From: Bacteroidota bacterium | GTDB taxonomy: Bacteria; Bacteroidota; Rhodothermia; Rhodothermales; Bin80 | Length of the DNA: 64,000 nt | Reading direction: 5' to 3' | NCBI GenBank assembly: GCA_026708685.1 | Contig: JAPOUL010000117.1 | Coordinates: 1 to 64,000, forward strand | Shown here: positions 18,075 through 28,090 of the stretch, piece after piece | Layout: each line of letters starts with the position of its first letter | Numbering within the stretch: position 1 is the first letter of the stretch | Notes under the pieces: generated by a model | Databases searched by the model: none | The model's input: the letters and a program-made list of their open reading frames with translations, nothing else | Told to the model about the DNA's origin: nothing | Program-made: the position numbers and the translations under genes

Positions 18075-21000
18075 TTAGAACCGAACCGAACCATGCATGT
18101 TGAGCCCCAGATCACCCCAAAATGCCTGTCGGTGATGGGCTAATCCTGAGATTGAGAAAGATACATGGCTCCATGGCCGCAATTCTCCACCCAATCGTAA
18201 TAATTGACCGCCTGGAAGTTGTGTGACACCAACGATGGAACGTGCCGTTCCATCATGCATCGGCATTCCATATCCGAGCTCTACTTCGGTACGATGCTGA
18301 TGAGACTGTAAAGGATTATAGTCCAAAATTGTCTGTTGGCGTTGTAATGATTGCACCTGATTGGCTCCCCACGATGGGCGTATTCGCATGGAGAAACCCA
18401 AAGTTGGATCACCCATTTGGATTGATACTGATACGCCCCATTCTGAAAATCCATCCGCACTATGGAGCACTAGCCCTTGAGAACGAATATCGCCAGTAAC
18501 GTTCCCTTCTAGGTAGGACATGCGTACTCCTCCACCGAGCTCCAATCCGATACCCGTCTCAGCATCCCCTCCATCTTGGCGAACATTAGCCTCCAGATAC
18601 GGATGAATTCCCTTGAAGAGTTGAAATGCACTTTCAACTCCAAGCCGTACTCGAATGACTTCTCCGTGGAGTCCTCCAATATCTAGGTTGGCATCAGTGT
18701 AGAGTACGTCCCCAAAGTAACTCATGTGAGTAGAGTTAAGGACTGCAATATTTCCACGGAGTCCCACGGCTCCCAGCCAAGATGTGAGATCTACGCGTAG
18801 ATCGTCCACTTTAATATGACCAGAGCCATATCCTCCACTGAGCCACATTTCCCATCCGGCTGATTCATACAAGAGATAGGGATAGTATCCATTTAACCTT
18901 GATTCAATGTCTTCACGAACGCTAATGATCTGATAAGAACCATCCCCCAAGTTGATGGAAGACATGATGCCGATGAGCCACTGGCTATTCAATCTGTAAT
19001 CTACACCAACGAGCGCTGAGGCCACATTTCCACGCAAGCTAAATGCATCTTCACTACGACCGTGAAACCGTTGAAATGAACCCCTTGCCCAGTACCCAAA
19101 TTCCCCTACAGATGTAGACGAGGTCTTGGAGATTTGACATCCTGAGAGTAATTCGCCCAAGGATGGGGTCCATGAAGAGGTCGTATGCCATAGGCGAGCC
19201 ATGTCAGAACGTTCCGCGACTGAACAGGTAGAGCCAGCGGGCTGAAATCGCTGATGCAACGCATCAATCACAAGTTCAGAAGTGGTCCGCACGAAGCGGG
19301 TAGCATATGCGATCAGGGCATCCTGATCAATGTTGGTTTCTTCTTGAATTACAGCGATTGCTGAGGATTTCGAAATCCGAGCCGGTTCAGATGATTCTAT
19401 ATGAACATAAAATGTTTCCTCGTGCCAGTTGAAATCATTGTGTAATAGAGGCACCACAATACTTTCCAGCATGGCTCCAGGTGCAAATGTGAGCATCCCA
19501 GTAGTTTCCACATAGTCTTTCCCAGCGGAAGCGGTACCATCAATAGTATAATAATGAACTGTAATTGGATGAGGACTTGGATGGGAGAGATGTACAGGGA
19601 AAGAAATCCGTCCATCATCTTCAACAGCAACGGCATCCTCAATAGCAAGAGTGGAGATACCATCATCATCTTTGATCGTTGCGGTTGCGGAGGGATTTCC
19701 AATCACCGCATTGCGAGGACTTCGAAGTTCAATAGTAAATGTCTCAGGATCTTCTACCTCTTCATCATCACGGATCTCAATTTGAATGACACCACGCGTT
19801 CCACCGGGATCAAAGATCACAATCCCTTGTGATGGGATGTAGTCATCCCCAGATAAAGCAGTTCCTTGATTGGTAGCATACTGAACAGTGATCACTTCAT
19901 TCAGTAAAGGGCGATCCAATTCTAAGGGTAAACGGATGGTACCATCACTTTCGATGGCATCATTATCAAAGAGTGTAATCGTGACAGCTCCTGCATCCAA
20001 AATCATAACGGATACATCTTGCTTTTGACCATCATATCCTCCTCCCGTTGCTGTTAATGTCAGCGTAACGGGATCATCATCTAAATCTAAGTCGGCAACT
20101 GATTGTAAATTTACTGTTTGTAGTCTTGACCAGTTGGATCGTGTAAATGTAAGACGATTGGTGGAGGGGGTGAGATCAGTACCCTGAAATCCAGTGATCT
20201 CCACGGACACAGTATTCGTGGGTTCAGCGGTCAAGCGAACCGAAAAGTCCCCGCTTGATTCCTCTTGAATCTGCAATGCGGAGGGTGTTACCTCCATTTT
20301 AGCAACATCGTTGTCAAGAATCGTGACTAGAACTGTTTCCGTCAAGTTATACCCTCCTCCAGATGCCTGAAGTGTCAATGGAACAGGATCATTGATTGAA
20401 TCGTCATCCTCTTTTGCCATTAGGGAAAATCTCTGATAGGCTCCATAGTTTGCAGTCGTAAAAGTAAGACTTGACAGAGATTGCAGTGCTAAATCGGTGG
20501 ACTCATAACCCGTAAGTAGCACGGTTACATCATCAGTAGGCATCTGTGTAAGATGAACATTCAATAGTCCAGATGCTCCTTCATTGACGGTAAGAGTACG
20601 TTGGACGAAAAGGCCAGGCTGATCATCATCAATGATTTCTACGCGGATTTCGTGCTCCACATCGTCAAAGTCATCACCACTGGCATTCAACGTTAAAAGG
20701 ATGTCATCATCATTTTCTGAATCTTCATCCTGACTGGCTGTCAAAAGGATGTCTTGAGTCTGATTCCAGTTTTGAGATGTAAATGGAAGAACAGCAGGAG
20801 TGAAGGACAAGTCATTGTCATCATCCCCAGTTTTAGAGACCCTCACCGATACCGGACCATCAGGCTGTGCAGTCAAAGAAACGCGCACATTTCTGGACTC
20901 CCCCTCGGAAATCACCACGGATGTTTCTGCATCAATCCCTGCCACATCATCACTACGAATGGTGATTTGTACAGAAGATGGAACGCCTTCATTCACCGAC

Positions 21001-24000
21001 GGAGGTAATGGGCCAAGTTCTACGGTAAATCGTTCATCGCCTTCAATGAGATGATCATTTTCGGCCAGAATTCGGATATTTCCGCGAGTTTGTCCACGAT
21101 TAATGATGACTTGGGGTTCAGTACTTTGAATCTCATAATCATCCGGTGTTGCCGTATCTGCAATCAAATTAAGTGGAATCGTTACGTTACTCTCCAGGGC
21201 TCGTGACATAGTTGCTGTGACGCTTGCTTCCTCGCCTTCTTCAATCGTCTCCAGATCTACAGATAAGGTGATGGTGGGTAGATTATCAAGGATTGTAACA
21301 ACAAGGGAGATCGGCCGTCCCCCGTCTACTTCAATTGGGAGTGTGCCAAAAGAAACTGAAAAGGTCTCCGGTTCCTCCACATTATTGTCAATCTTTGTTT
21401 GAATATCACCAGACATGCTTGTCCGTCCAGCAGGAATAACCAAACGCTTCAGTTGGATATAATCAACATCCGATTGAGCAGCAACACCTGGTCCTGTGGA
21501 ATACGCAAAAGGAATCGTCACGGATTTTGAAAGCGCTTTCTGTAAATTCACAGTGATCTTAACGGGATCACCTTCCACTACCGAGCTAGGGTTTAACTCC
21601 ATAGTTATCTCAACAGGAGGGTCAACATCATTGTCCGTGATCGTAATGCGTTCAGAGGATGGTGCACCTAACTTAATTCTAGGGGGTAATCGATTGGGAT
21701 CAATGGCTACGGTAAAGGATTCAATCGGCTCTACAGTGTCATCGTCGTCTGTAATAATATTGATGGATCCACGAGGTTGTCCAGATGGAATCGTCACCTC
21801 GGTTGGGCGAGCTTCAAAATCGGTTAGTTCTATTTCGTGATCCGTATAGTCCAATGTGATCACCGATTCCGTGGTCACTGCACTTGCAAGCTCAATCGTT
21901 ACCGTGATGGGTCTTCCCTCTTCTACAGAGTTGGAACTGACAGACAGGCTAGCCCGTGGACCATCATCAATCACCGTAATGTCAACATTTTTCGGATCGG
22001 CGGATGAGTATTCACCTCCAGATGCCCTGTTCACCAATACGGCTGAATCATTGTTGCCATCATTATCAGGTCCAGCGGAAACGGTTACCCTTTTAGGTTG
22101 ATTCCAGTTTGAAGAATTGAAAGACAGCGGAGATGGATTAGCAGATACTTCTCCAGTTGCTCCCGTCACACGGACCGTCACACTTGTAGTTGGTTGTGTT
22201 TCCAGTTCTACAGTATAGGAGTCACTTTGTCCTTCTTGAATTGTCAATGAAGATGGTTTCACAACAAGAGCTGGCACATCATCGTCGGAAATGTTAATCG
22301 TGACTGGTACTGAAGCATCTGCATACTCCTCTGCACCAGAGGCAGTGTTCCTTAATATGACCGTATCATTCTGCCCATCATCATCCTGCTTTGCGAAGAC
22401 GGTTACGATCTTTTCTCCCCAATCAAGGGAGGTAAAAAGAAGTGTAGATTGGACATTGGGCATATTAAGATCTATATCTACAGACACTTTTGTAGGTGGG
22501 CTATTGACAGTTACTGTAACATCACTGGTTGGCTGAGTTGACAGTTTTACGGTATAGGAACCGCTTGCACCCCCCTCATTCAAAGTGAGAGATGTGGGCA
22601 CAACAGTAAGTTCAGGTGTATCATTGTCCGTCACATTTACCGTAACTTCAACAGCAGTAGCAGATCCGTAACCACCGCCTGATGGCCGATTTGTTAAGGT
22701 AACTTCCTCATTTGCCCCATTATCATCTTGAGCTGCACTCACCGTTACGGTTTGTACATCGCTCCAATTGGTGGTTGTAAAAGTGAGACTTGATGAGGAG
22801 GTAGTGACATCCGAGGTAGCACCTTCAATATTCACGGTGACCGAAGCGGTTGGCTGGGTGGCCAATTTTACAGTGTAGCTGGCACTTCCTCCTTCGGATA
22901 CATTGATGGACTGTGGAGCAACATCAAGACCAATCTCATCATTATCGGTCACGGTTACTTCTACGTTCGCTTCAGTGCCAGAATATTCATCTGCTCCAGA
23001 GGCTGTATTCACGAGGGTAGCAGAATCATCAGCAACATCTCCATCTTCACCTGCACTGACGGTAACGGTTTTTGGACTCCAGTTGGTTGGGGTAAATGTC
23101 CATGAGGTTTGATTTACAGTGATTTCTCCTGATTCGCCAGCAATCGTAACCGTTACATTGCCACTCGGTTGGGAAGAAAGTGCTATGGTATAGGTTTTGG
23201 ATCCTCCCTCGTCAATGCTCAGTTCTGTTGGATCTATAGTGAGCGTTGCCTCATCATCATCCGTCACATTCACGGTTACCTCTTCTTCATCAACGGACCC
23301 ATAGTCGCCTCCAGATGCCTGATGGGTCAAGGTAACCTCATTATCTACCGCGTCATTATCATCAAGGGCATTAACAGTAACAGTTTTGCCATCTTTCCAG
23401 TTCGCATCTGTGAATGTCAATGGAGTAGGATTTGAAATTACATCTGTTGAAGATGAAGTGATTTGAACGGTTACCTGTGCTGTTGGCTGTGTTGCCAGTT
23501 TTACGGTGTAAGTACCAGAACTTCCTTCATTCACATTAAGTGTCAATGGATCTACAATGATCGCTTGGTCATCATCATCAATCACAGTGACTGCCACTTC
23601 TTTTCTTGTAGATACATACTCATCCGCCCCAGATGCCAAATTGATGAGGGTAGCCGTATCATCTTCGCCATCATCGTCTTCGGCCGCAGTCACTGTAATC
23701 GTTTGTGGTGTATTCCAAGTAGATGTGGTAAATGTTAAGGTGTTCTGATCCCCTTGGGTATTGCTATCTGTATCCACGGTGATATCACCAGTGGCACCAG
23801 TAACCTCAACGGTGACGGTTTCGGTAGGCTGGGTGGACAGTTCAATAGTATAGGTATTATTTCCACCCTCTGGCACCTCCAGTTCATCTGTACTTACAAC
23901 CAGCTCAATATCGTCATTATCAATGACAGTTATGTCAACATCCTTAGAGATGTCTGCGTAATCTCCTCCCGAAGCAGTATTGGTGAGCATTGCCGTATCG

Positions 24001-25598
24001 TTCACTCCGTCATCATCCTCCCCAGCACTCACAGTCACCGTCTGTTCAGTATTCCAGTTGGATGTGGTGAATGTTAACGTGTTTTGATCTCCAGAAGTAT
24101 TGCTGTCAGTATCTACGGTGATTTCTCCAGTTGTGCCAGTAACCTCAACAGTGACAGTTGCCGTAGGCTCAGTAGCCAACTTAACGGTATAGGTATTATT
24201 TCCACCTTCTGGTACATCCATTGCATCTTTACTCACCACCAATTCAATATCATCATCATCGGTGACCGTAACTTCAATATTTTTGGAAATGTCAGCATAA
24301 TCTCCACCCGAAGCGGTGTTGGTGAGCGTGGCAGTATCGTTCACTCCATCATTATCTTGCCTAGCACGTACGGTCACCGTCTGTTCTGTATTCCACGAGG
24401 ATGATGTGAAATCAAGTGAGGTTTGATTGCCTGGAGTGTTAGGATCAGTATCCACAGTAACATCTGAGTTGTCACTCCTGATTGAGATGGTCACATCATC
24501 AGTGGGCTTTGTCGAGAGTTTAACAGTGTATTCCTTACTGGATCCTTCATTCATTTTCAAGGATGATGGAGACACGATCAACTCCTGCTCATCGTCATCA
24601 ATGACTTTGACCTTAAAGGTGATAGGATCAAGGAAACCATACCCACCTCCCGAAGCACGGATTGTAAGATCTATCATCTCATCAACTCCATTATCGTCTT
24701 CGAGACCCTCAATCGTTACTGTCTGTGGTTGATTCCAGTTGTCGTTTTCAGGTGTAAAGAAAAAGGATTTGAAGAACTCATCACCATTACTGCTGATGTG
24801 GGAATCAGGGATCGTCACTTTTCCAACAGGCCCTTGGACACTCACCGAAGCCCCAGGTGTCTCGGGTTCTGATGAGATTTTCACCGTAAAGGTTTTTGAT
24901 TCACCCTCATTGACTTCTAAATCTGCGTTAGATAGATCTATGCCTTGGCCTGTATCATTATCATAGACATGTCTAAAAGTAAGATCAAATTCACGGTGGG
25001 CTTTAGCTTCTGGATATGCAGTATCTGCAAGACTTACATTAATTTTAACGCCCTGTAGGGTAGCGTCCACCCTACTGTTGTCGGTGGCGGTAATGGTGAA
25101 AAATTGAAGGATACACCAGTTAGATGGTGTGAATGTAAGACTTGGAACATCGGATACAACCGGTATAGCCAAGCTTGGTTGATCAGTGATATTGACAACT
25201 GCATCTGCAGAGAGTTTCGAGGAAGTCCGAATACCAAAGGTTATAGATTCACCTTCATGAATAGGGCCGTTATAGCCCCCTCTTCCTATAGTCTGATGGC
25301 TTGGTGGAAGAGATGCGTATAATCCTTTTACTTTATTCTCCTCAGCTGTATCACAGTTCTGATCACTTGATGATGATTTCAGGGAGGGCATGGCATCATT
25401 TGGGTCAATGGCCAGAGGAACAAGTGAAATCATTGGACTCAATCCATCTTCTGCGATTAAGTCAAAAGTAGATGAGCTAAGATCTACCGCTTGACCAGTG
25501 ACGTTCAAGACGGAGAAAGGAAGCAGAAGAGAAATGGCACATAGAGTCACACTCAACCAACCAAATCCAGCACAACTGAAAAGACTTTGGATGAGCAT
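18075..25598 (-). CDS. Giant Calx-beta repeat protein with C-terminal autotransporter-like barrel
   Basis: A 2507-residue predicted surface protein. It has a signal peptide (cleavage near NVTGQA, residue 36) and a rod of about 18 repeats of 100-115 residues. Most share N-E-G-x-x-x-Y-T-V-K-L at the start, a W-N-T/W-S block, and end in VTVTDDDD-like acidic Ca-binding linkers. Units about 1209-1545 and 1869-2085 are classical Calx-beta domains. After residue about 2088 comes a helix-like linker (ALIAYATRFVRTTSELVIDALHQRF), then a beta-barrel from about 2165 to the end, finishing in an aromatic residue (GSVRF), as in type V autotransporters. The likely job is Ca-dependent adhesion at the cell surface. 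Adjacent repeats are similar at DNA level. A 12-bp G tract lies 42 bp upstream of the start. Confidence 0.9.
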   Translation of the reverse strand: MLIQSLFSCAGFGWLSVTLCAISLLLPFSVLNVTGQAVDLSSSTFDLIAEDGLSPMISLVPLAIDPNDAMPSLKSSSSDQNCDTAEENKVKGLYASLPPSHQTIGRGGYNGPIHEGESITFGIRTSSKLSADAVVNITDQPSLAIPVVSDVPSLTFTPSNWCILQFFTITATDNSRVDATLQGVKINVSLADTAYPEAKAHREFDLTFRHVYDNDTGQGIDLSNADLEVNEGESKTFTVKISSEPETPGASVSVQGPVGKVTIPDSHISSNGDEFFKSFFFTPENDNWNQPQTVTIEGLEDDNGVDEMIDLTIRASGGGYGFLDPITFKVKVIDDDEQELIVSPSSLKMNEGSSKEYTVKLSTKPTDDVTISIRSDNSDVTVDTDPNTPGNQTSLDFTSSSWNTEQTVTVRARQDNDGVNDTATLTNTASGGDYADISKNIEVTVTDDDDIELVVSKDAMDVPEGGNNTYTVKLATEPTATVTVEVTGTTGEITVDTDSNTSGDQNTLTFTTSNWNTEQTVTVSAGEDDDGVNDTAMLTNTASGGDYADISKDVDITVIDNDDIELVVSTDELEVPEGGNNTYTIELSTQPTETVTVEVTGATGDITVDTDSNTQGDQNTLTFTTSTWNTPQTITVTAAEDDDGEDDTATLINLASGADEYVSTRKEVAVTVIDDDDQAIIVDPLTLNVNEGSSGTYTVKLATQPTAQVTVQITSSSTDVISNPTPLTFTDANWKDGKTVTVNALDDNDAVDNEVTLTHQASGGDYGSVDEEEVTVNVTDDDEATLTIDPTELSIDEGGSKTYTIALSSQPSGNVTVTIAGESGEITVNQTSWTFTPTNWSPKTVTVSAGEDGDVADDSATLVNTASGADEYSGTEANVEVTVTDNDEIGLDVAPQSINVSEGGSASYTVKLATQPTASVTVNIEGATSDVTTSSSSLTFTTTNWSDVQTVTVSAAQDDNGANEEVTLTNRPSGGGYGSATAVEVTVNVTDNDTPELTVVPTSLTLNEGGASGSYTVKLSTQPTSDVTVTVNSPPTKVSVDIDLNMPNVQSTLLFTSLDWGEKIVTVFAKQDDDGQNDTVILRNTASGAEEYADASVPVTINISDDDVPALVVKPSSLTIQEGQSDSYTVELETQPTTSVTVRVTGATGEVSANPSPLSFNSSNWNQPKRVTVSAGPDNDGNNDSAVLVNRASGGEYSSADPKNVDITVIDDGPRASLSVSSNSVEEGRPITVTIELASAVTTESVITLDYTDHEIELTDFEARPTEVTIPSGQPRGSINIITDDDDTVEPIESFTVAIDPNRLPPRIKLGAPSSERITITDNDVDPPVEITMELNPSSVVEGDPVKITVNLQKALSKSVTIPFAYSTGPGVAAQSDVDYIQLKRLVIPAGRTSMSGDIQTKIDNNVEEPETFSVSFGTLPIEVDGGRPISLVVTILDNLPTITLSVDLETIEEGEEASVTATMSRALESNVTIPLNLIADTATPDDYEIQSTEPQVIINRGQTRGNIRILAENDHLIEGDERFTVELGPLPPSVNEGVPSSVQITIRSDDVAGIDAETSVVISEGESRNVRVSLTAQPDGPVSVRVSKTGDDDNDLSFTPAVLPFTSQNWNQTQDILLTASQDEDSENDDDILLTLNASGDDFDDVEHEIRVEIIDDDQPGLFVQRTLTVNEGASGLLNVHLTQMPTDDVTVLLTGYESTDLALQSLSSLTFTTANYGAYQRFSLMAKEDDDSINDPVPLTLQASGGGYNLTETVLVTILDNDVAKMEVTPSALQIQEESSGDFSVRLTAEPTNTVSVEITGFQGTDLTPSTNRLTFTRSNWSRLQTVNLQSVADLDLDDDPVTLTLTATGGGYDGQKQDVSVMILDAGAVTITLFDNDAIESDGTIRLPLELDRPLLNEVITVQYATNQGTALSGDDYIPSQGIVIFDPGGTRGVIQIEIRDDEEVEDPETFTIELRSPRNAVIGNPSATATIKDDDGISTLAIEDAVAVEDDGRISFPVHLSHPSPHPITVHYYTIDGTASAGKDYVETTGMLTFAPGAMLESIVVPLLHNDFNWHEETFYVHIESSEPARISKSSAIAVIQEETNIDQDALIAYATRFVRTTSELVIDALHQRFQPAGSTCSVAERSDMARLWHTTSSWTPSLGELLSGCQISKTSSTSVGEFGYWARGSFQRFHGRSEDAFSLRGNVASALVGVDYRLNSQWLIGIMSSINLGDGSYQIISVREDIESRLNGYYPYLLYESAGWEMWLSGGYGSGHIKVDDLRVDLTSWLGAVGLRGNIAVLNSTHMSYFGDVLYTDANLDIGGLHGEVIRVRLGVESAFQLFKGIHPYLEANVRQDGGDAETGIGLELGGGVRMSYLEGNVTGDIRSQGLVLHSADGFSEWGVSVSIQMGDPTLGFSMRIRPSWGANQVQSLQRQQTILDYNPLQSHQHRTEVELGYGMPMHDGTARSIVGVTQLPGGQLLRLGGELRPWSHVSFSISGLAHHRQAFWGDLGLNMHGSVRF
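21950..24960 (-). repeat. Tandem ~315-340-bp coding repeats in the giant surface protein gene
   Basis: Nine consecutive units of the Calx-beta-like rod lie here in tandem, followed by more divergent units down to about 19330. Units centred near 23850 and 24200 are the most alike, sharing long blocks in the same order. The array is a plausible site of unit gain or loss and of assembly collapse. Confidence 0.8.
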
Positions 25599-26006
25599 GC
25601 TAACCTTAATTGTTAACCGAGAACAAGTGTCCCAGAAAATCCCCCCCCCCCCATTTTTTTGGTATTAATACTGCTCAGAAGGGTGTGAGACGCTTTATTT
25701 GGACAAAGATGTAGGTTCTGCAAATGACTCATGAATTGAGTATTATAATGAGATACACAAATTCACTGAGTGATTGGGGTGTTCATAAATATGTGGCTTT
25801 CTTGAATAATGATAGAACGCCTCAACAATCACAGGCTCTTATATTCAGATGAATGAAAGCGGTTTCATAAAATCACTTTTAAATAATATTTTCACAGAAA
25901 AATGACCGTAAATGATTGGTATGCGTGATTTTTCAAGGGGCATCAATTTGCCCTGAGAAAGAATTGTGATGCTGAATCAAGAACATGGAATTCTTATCGG
26001 GGCTGA
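25599..26006. other. Intergenic region with a homopolymer tract
   Basis: No gene is supported in these 408 bp. The notable element is the C12 run at 25641-25652 followed by A and T7; the remainder is AT-rich. It separates the giant surface protein gene from the ATPase gene, both on the minus strand, so it should contain the promoter of the former. Confidence 0.55.
25641..25652 (-). promoter_or_regulatory. Poly-G tract upstream of the giant surface protein
   Basis: Twelve consecutive C on the plus strand (G on the coding strand) lie 42 bp before the start codon, next to an A7 run. Tracts of this length are slippage-prone and, in promoters of surface-protein genes in other bacteria, switch expression on and off. 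Here that role is inference from position and length only. Confidence 0.5.
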
Positions 26007-26843
26007 TCAGAGTGCACCGAAATAGGTGATCGTGAAGCCTTGATCAGCAGTGATATGGACTTTAGCATTCATTCTAAAAACATCAGCAAGCAACTTGTCA
26101 TCTAAGACATTGGTAGGCGAGCCACTGGTAACCATGCACCCTTGATGCAACACAATCAGATGATCAGAATATTTGGATGCAAGTTCAAGATCATGAAAAA
26201 CCGCCAGAATCGTTTTCCCTTGCTTTCTGAGTCCTTTGATCAATTCAAGAAACTGATATTGATGATTGATATCAAGGTGTGTGGTTGGTTCATCCAACAA
26301 AAGAAGATGAGAATTTTGTACCATTGCCTGAGCTAAATAAGCACGCTGGCGTTCTCCGCCACTCAGCGATCGGATGGACCTTTGATTGTAGCCTGAGAGT
26401 CCTACATCCGAAAGAGCCATGTTTAAGAATTCATGGTCCTTAGGTGTAATATCTTGGAGAAGCGATTTATGAGGTATCAGCCCAAGCAACACAAGTTCTT
26501 CAACGGTAAAATCAAAGGAATGCCAAGGAGCTTGACGCACAAAAGAGACTTGTCGGGCCAGCATCCGCTTATTCCATTGAATAATTTCTTTATTTTTAAG
26601 TACAATAGATCCTGTATAGGGTAAATATCCGCAGATGGCACGAAGCAATGTCGTTTTACCACATCCGTTTGGACCAATCAGGCCTGTGATGGTACCAGAG
26701 GTAAGGGTAAACTGTATCTCTTGTAATATCGTAGTATTTTGAATCTGAACGCTCACATCTTTTCCAACCAGCAGTGCTGGGTCAGGACAATGTTCATGTC
26801 CAGAGTGCGTCTCTATGGTACTCACCGATCTAGGTAGATTCAT
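26007..26843 (-). CDS. ABC transporter ATP-binding protein, FecE/BtuD type
   Basis: A 278-residue ATPase of the family that drives uptake of iron-siderophore, haem or cobalamin. Walker A (GPNGCGKTTLL), Q-loop (FVRQAP), signature (LSGGERQRAYLAQ), Walker B (LLLLDEPTTHLD) and the H-loop (FHDLELA) are intact. No permease or binding-protein gene is adjacent, so it must work with subunits encoded elsewhere; cobalamin is a fair guess given the B12 genes nearby. The first ~22 residues are an extension with His and Cys (ETHSGHEHCPDP) not seen in most relatives. Its start codon shares two bases with the start of the divergent lipoprotein gene. Confidence 0.9.
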   Translation of the reverse strand: MNLPRSVSTIETHSGHEHCPDPALLVGKDVSVQIQNTTILQEIQFTLTSGTITGLIGPNGCGKTTLLRAICGYLPYTGSIVLKNKEIIQWNKRMLARQVSFVRQAPWHSFDFTVEELVLLGLIPHKSLLQDITPKDHEFLNMALSDVGLSGYNQRSIRSLSGGERQRAYLAQAMVQNSHLLLLDEPTTHLDINHQYQFLELIKGLRKQGKTILAVFHDLELASKYSDHLIVLHQGCMVTSGSPTNVLDDKLLADVFRMNAKVHITADQGFTITYFGAL

Positions 26844-27321
26844 GAAGATTCAAGTGATGATCATGTTAACGATGATCCTATGGCTCTGTGCCTGTGATTC
26901 CTCCGAGGATCAGGATACATTTGAGAATCAGGCTTTCTTGGTACCATCAGGATACACCAGAACCAGTCACAACGGTACGGTAGAGTCCATTGACGAAGAT
27001 GACTGGCGCGTTTCGCCAGCGTATGTAGGGCGAATCATTGTGGATCCAGCATTTCCAAATCCGGTTCCATCGGGAGAATCAGTAGCGATTCCAGTTCGCA
27101 TTCGCTTTTCGGACTCTGTTGAAGGCGGACTAGAACTCACGACCTATGACAGCAATGGAATTCCTCGTCGGTTAGATTCTTTACCCAATGCCAGTGATAC
27201 GGGTTCCTATGTATTTCGATTTATGCCTCGGGTCTTAGAGCTTCAGGGACTGGTACGGGTCTATATCGTGGATACGCGTGGGCGGCTTGTTTCGTATGGA
27301 GATCTATTGACGAACGGATAG
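26842..27321 (+). CDS. Putative lipoprotein
   Basis: A 159-residue protein with a lipoprotein signal (MILWLCAC, Cys as lipid site) followed by an acidic linker and a probable immunoglobulin-like beta domain (PAFPNPVPSGESVAIPVRI, VRVYIVDTRGRLVSYG). The PNP-containing start of that domain resembles the folds used as surface sorting domains in Bacteroidota, but the N-terminal Cys shows it is membrane-anchored. No function is recognised. The PAP2 gene follows after 4 bp, so they are co-transcribed. An upstream Met at 26815 lies inside the divergent ATPase gene and is less likely. Confidence 0.75.
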   Translation: MKIQVMIMLTMILWLCACDSSEDQDTFENQAFLVPSGYTRTSHNGTVESIDEDDWRVSPAYVGRIIVDPAFPNPVPSGESVAIPVRIRFSDSVEGGLELTTYDSNGIPRRLDSLPNASDTGSYVFRFMPRVLELQGLVRVYIVDTRGRLVSYGDLLTNG

Positions 27322-27325
27322 ATTT

Positions 27326-28090
27326 ATGCAGAAACGAGTCTATATGATCGTCATTGCTGTCATACTTTCCGTTTCAATTTCTCAAGCACAGTCTTCAACC
27401 TCGCTGAGATTCGTTCAATGGACTATTGGAGACATGACTGCGATTCCCCAGTCCGTGTTGACAGTTCAAACCGGATTAACCATTGGTGCAGTTGCAGGTG
27501 GACTCTTGGCCGTATCCCACTTTGACAAGGATCTCTCCCAACATGCCCAAGAATTTGCCCATTCAACCCCTCGCGGTCTACGCCGAGTCTTCCATGAAAT
27601 GGGCAATGAACGTATTATTCGTCCCATGGCTGGGATCCTATTTCTTGGATCCCTGACAGGTGGGAACACCTATTTTCAGGATGCGGCCTTTACATCCTTC
27701 CAGTCGATCGTGTTTGCCACACTGTTGACCAATGGAATGAAACTCATTGTCGGGCGGTCAAGGCCGAATACTGGCTCAAATCCCAATTCAATTCACCCTT
27801 TCAGCGGACATCGTTCTTTTCCGTCAGGTCATTCAACCACCGTTTTTGCCTTGACAACACCTTGGCTCATGTACTACCCCAGTATAGCAACAGCATCCAT
27901 CTTCGTTTTAGGGGCAGGAACAGCCGTGGCAAGGATGGCGGATGATTATCACTGGTTCAGTGATGTGCTTGCAGGTGTAGTCATTGGGTTCGGAACTGGG
28001 TACTTGCTCTCCAAAAGGCATCAGGGGCTTGCAAGGAAAATGAACCTTAGTTTCAGCTCTCATCATATTTGCCTGACTTGGTTGATGTAG
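27326..28090 (+). CDS. PAP2-family membrane phosphatase
   Basis: PAP2 phosphatases remove phosphate from lipids such as undecaprenyl pyrophosphate or phosphatidate. The 254-residue protein has a signal-like N terminus and the three catalytic motifs: KLIVGRSRP (K-x6-RP), PSGH, and ARMADDYHWFSD (R-x5-H-x3-D form). Several membrane segments surround them. It may help recycle the murein carrier lipid, but substrate is not readable. It shares an operon with the upstream lipoprotein and overlaps the convergent Sua5-type gene by 38 bp at the 3' end. Confidence 0.9.
   Translation: MQKRVYMIVIAVILSVSISQAQSSTSLRFVQWTIGDMTAIPQSVLTVQTGLTIGAVAGGLLAVSHFDKDLSQHAQEFAHSTPRGLRRVFHEMGNERIIRPMAGILFLGSLTGGNTYFQDAAFTSFQSIVFATLLTNGMKLIVGRSRPNTGSNPNSIHPFSGHRSFPSGHSTTVFALTTPWLMYYPSIATASIFVLGAGTAVARMADDYHWFSDVLAGVVIGFGTGYLLSKRHQGLARKMNLSFSSHHICLTWLM

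Noticed and set aside
19600-25000. Regular repeats that might suggest a CRISPR array
   Set aside because: The period is over 300 bp, the repeats are coding and diverged, and there are no short direct repeats with unique spacers.
19554-25322. Many long open frames on the plus strand across the giant surface-protein gene
   Set aside because: They are mirror frames created by the repetitive, Asp/Thr/Ser-rich coding sequence; they recur with the repeats and show no domain or start context.
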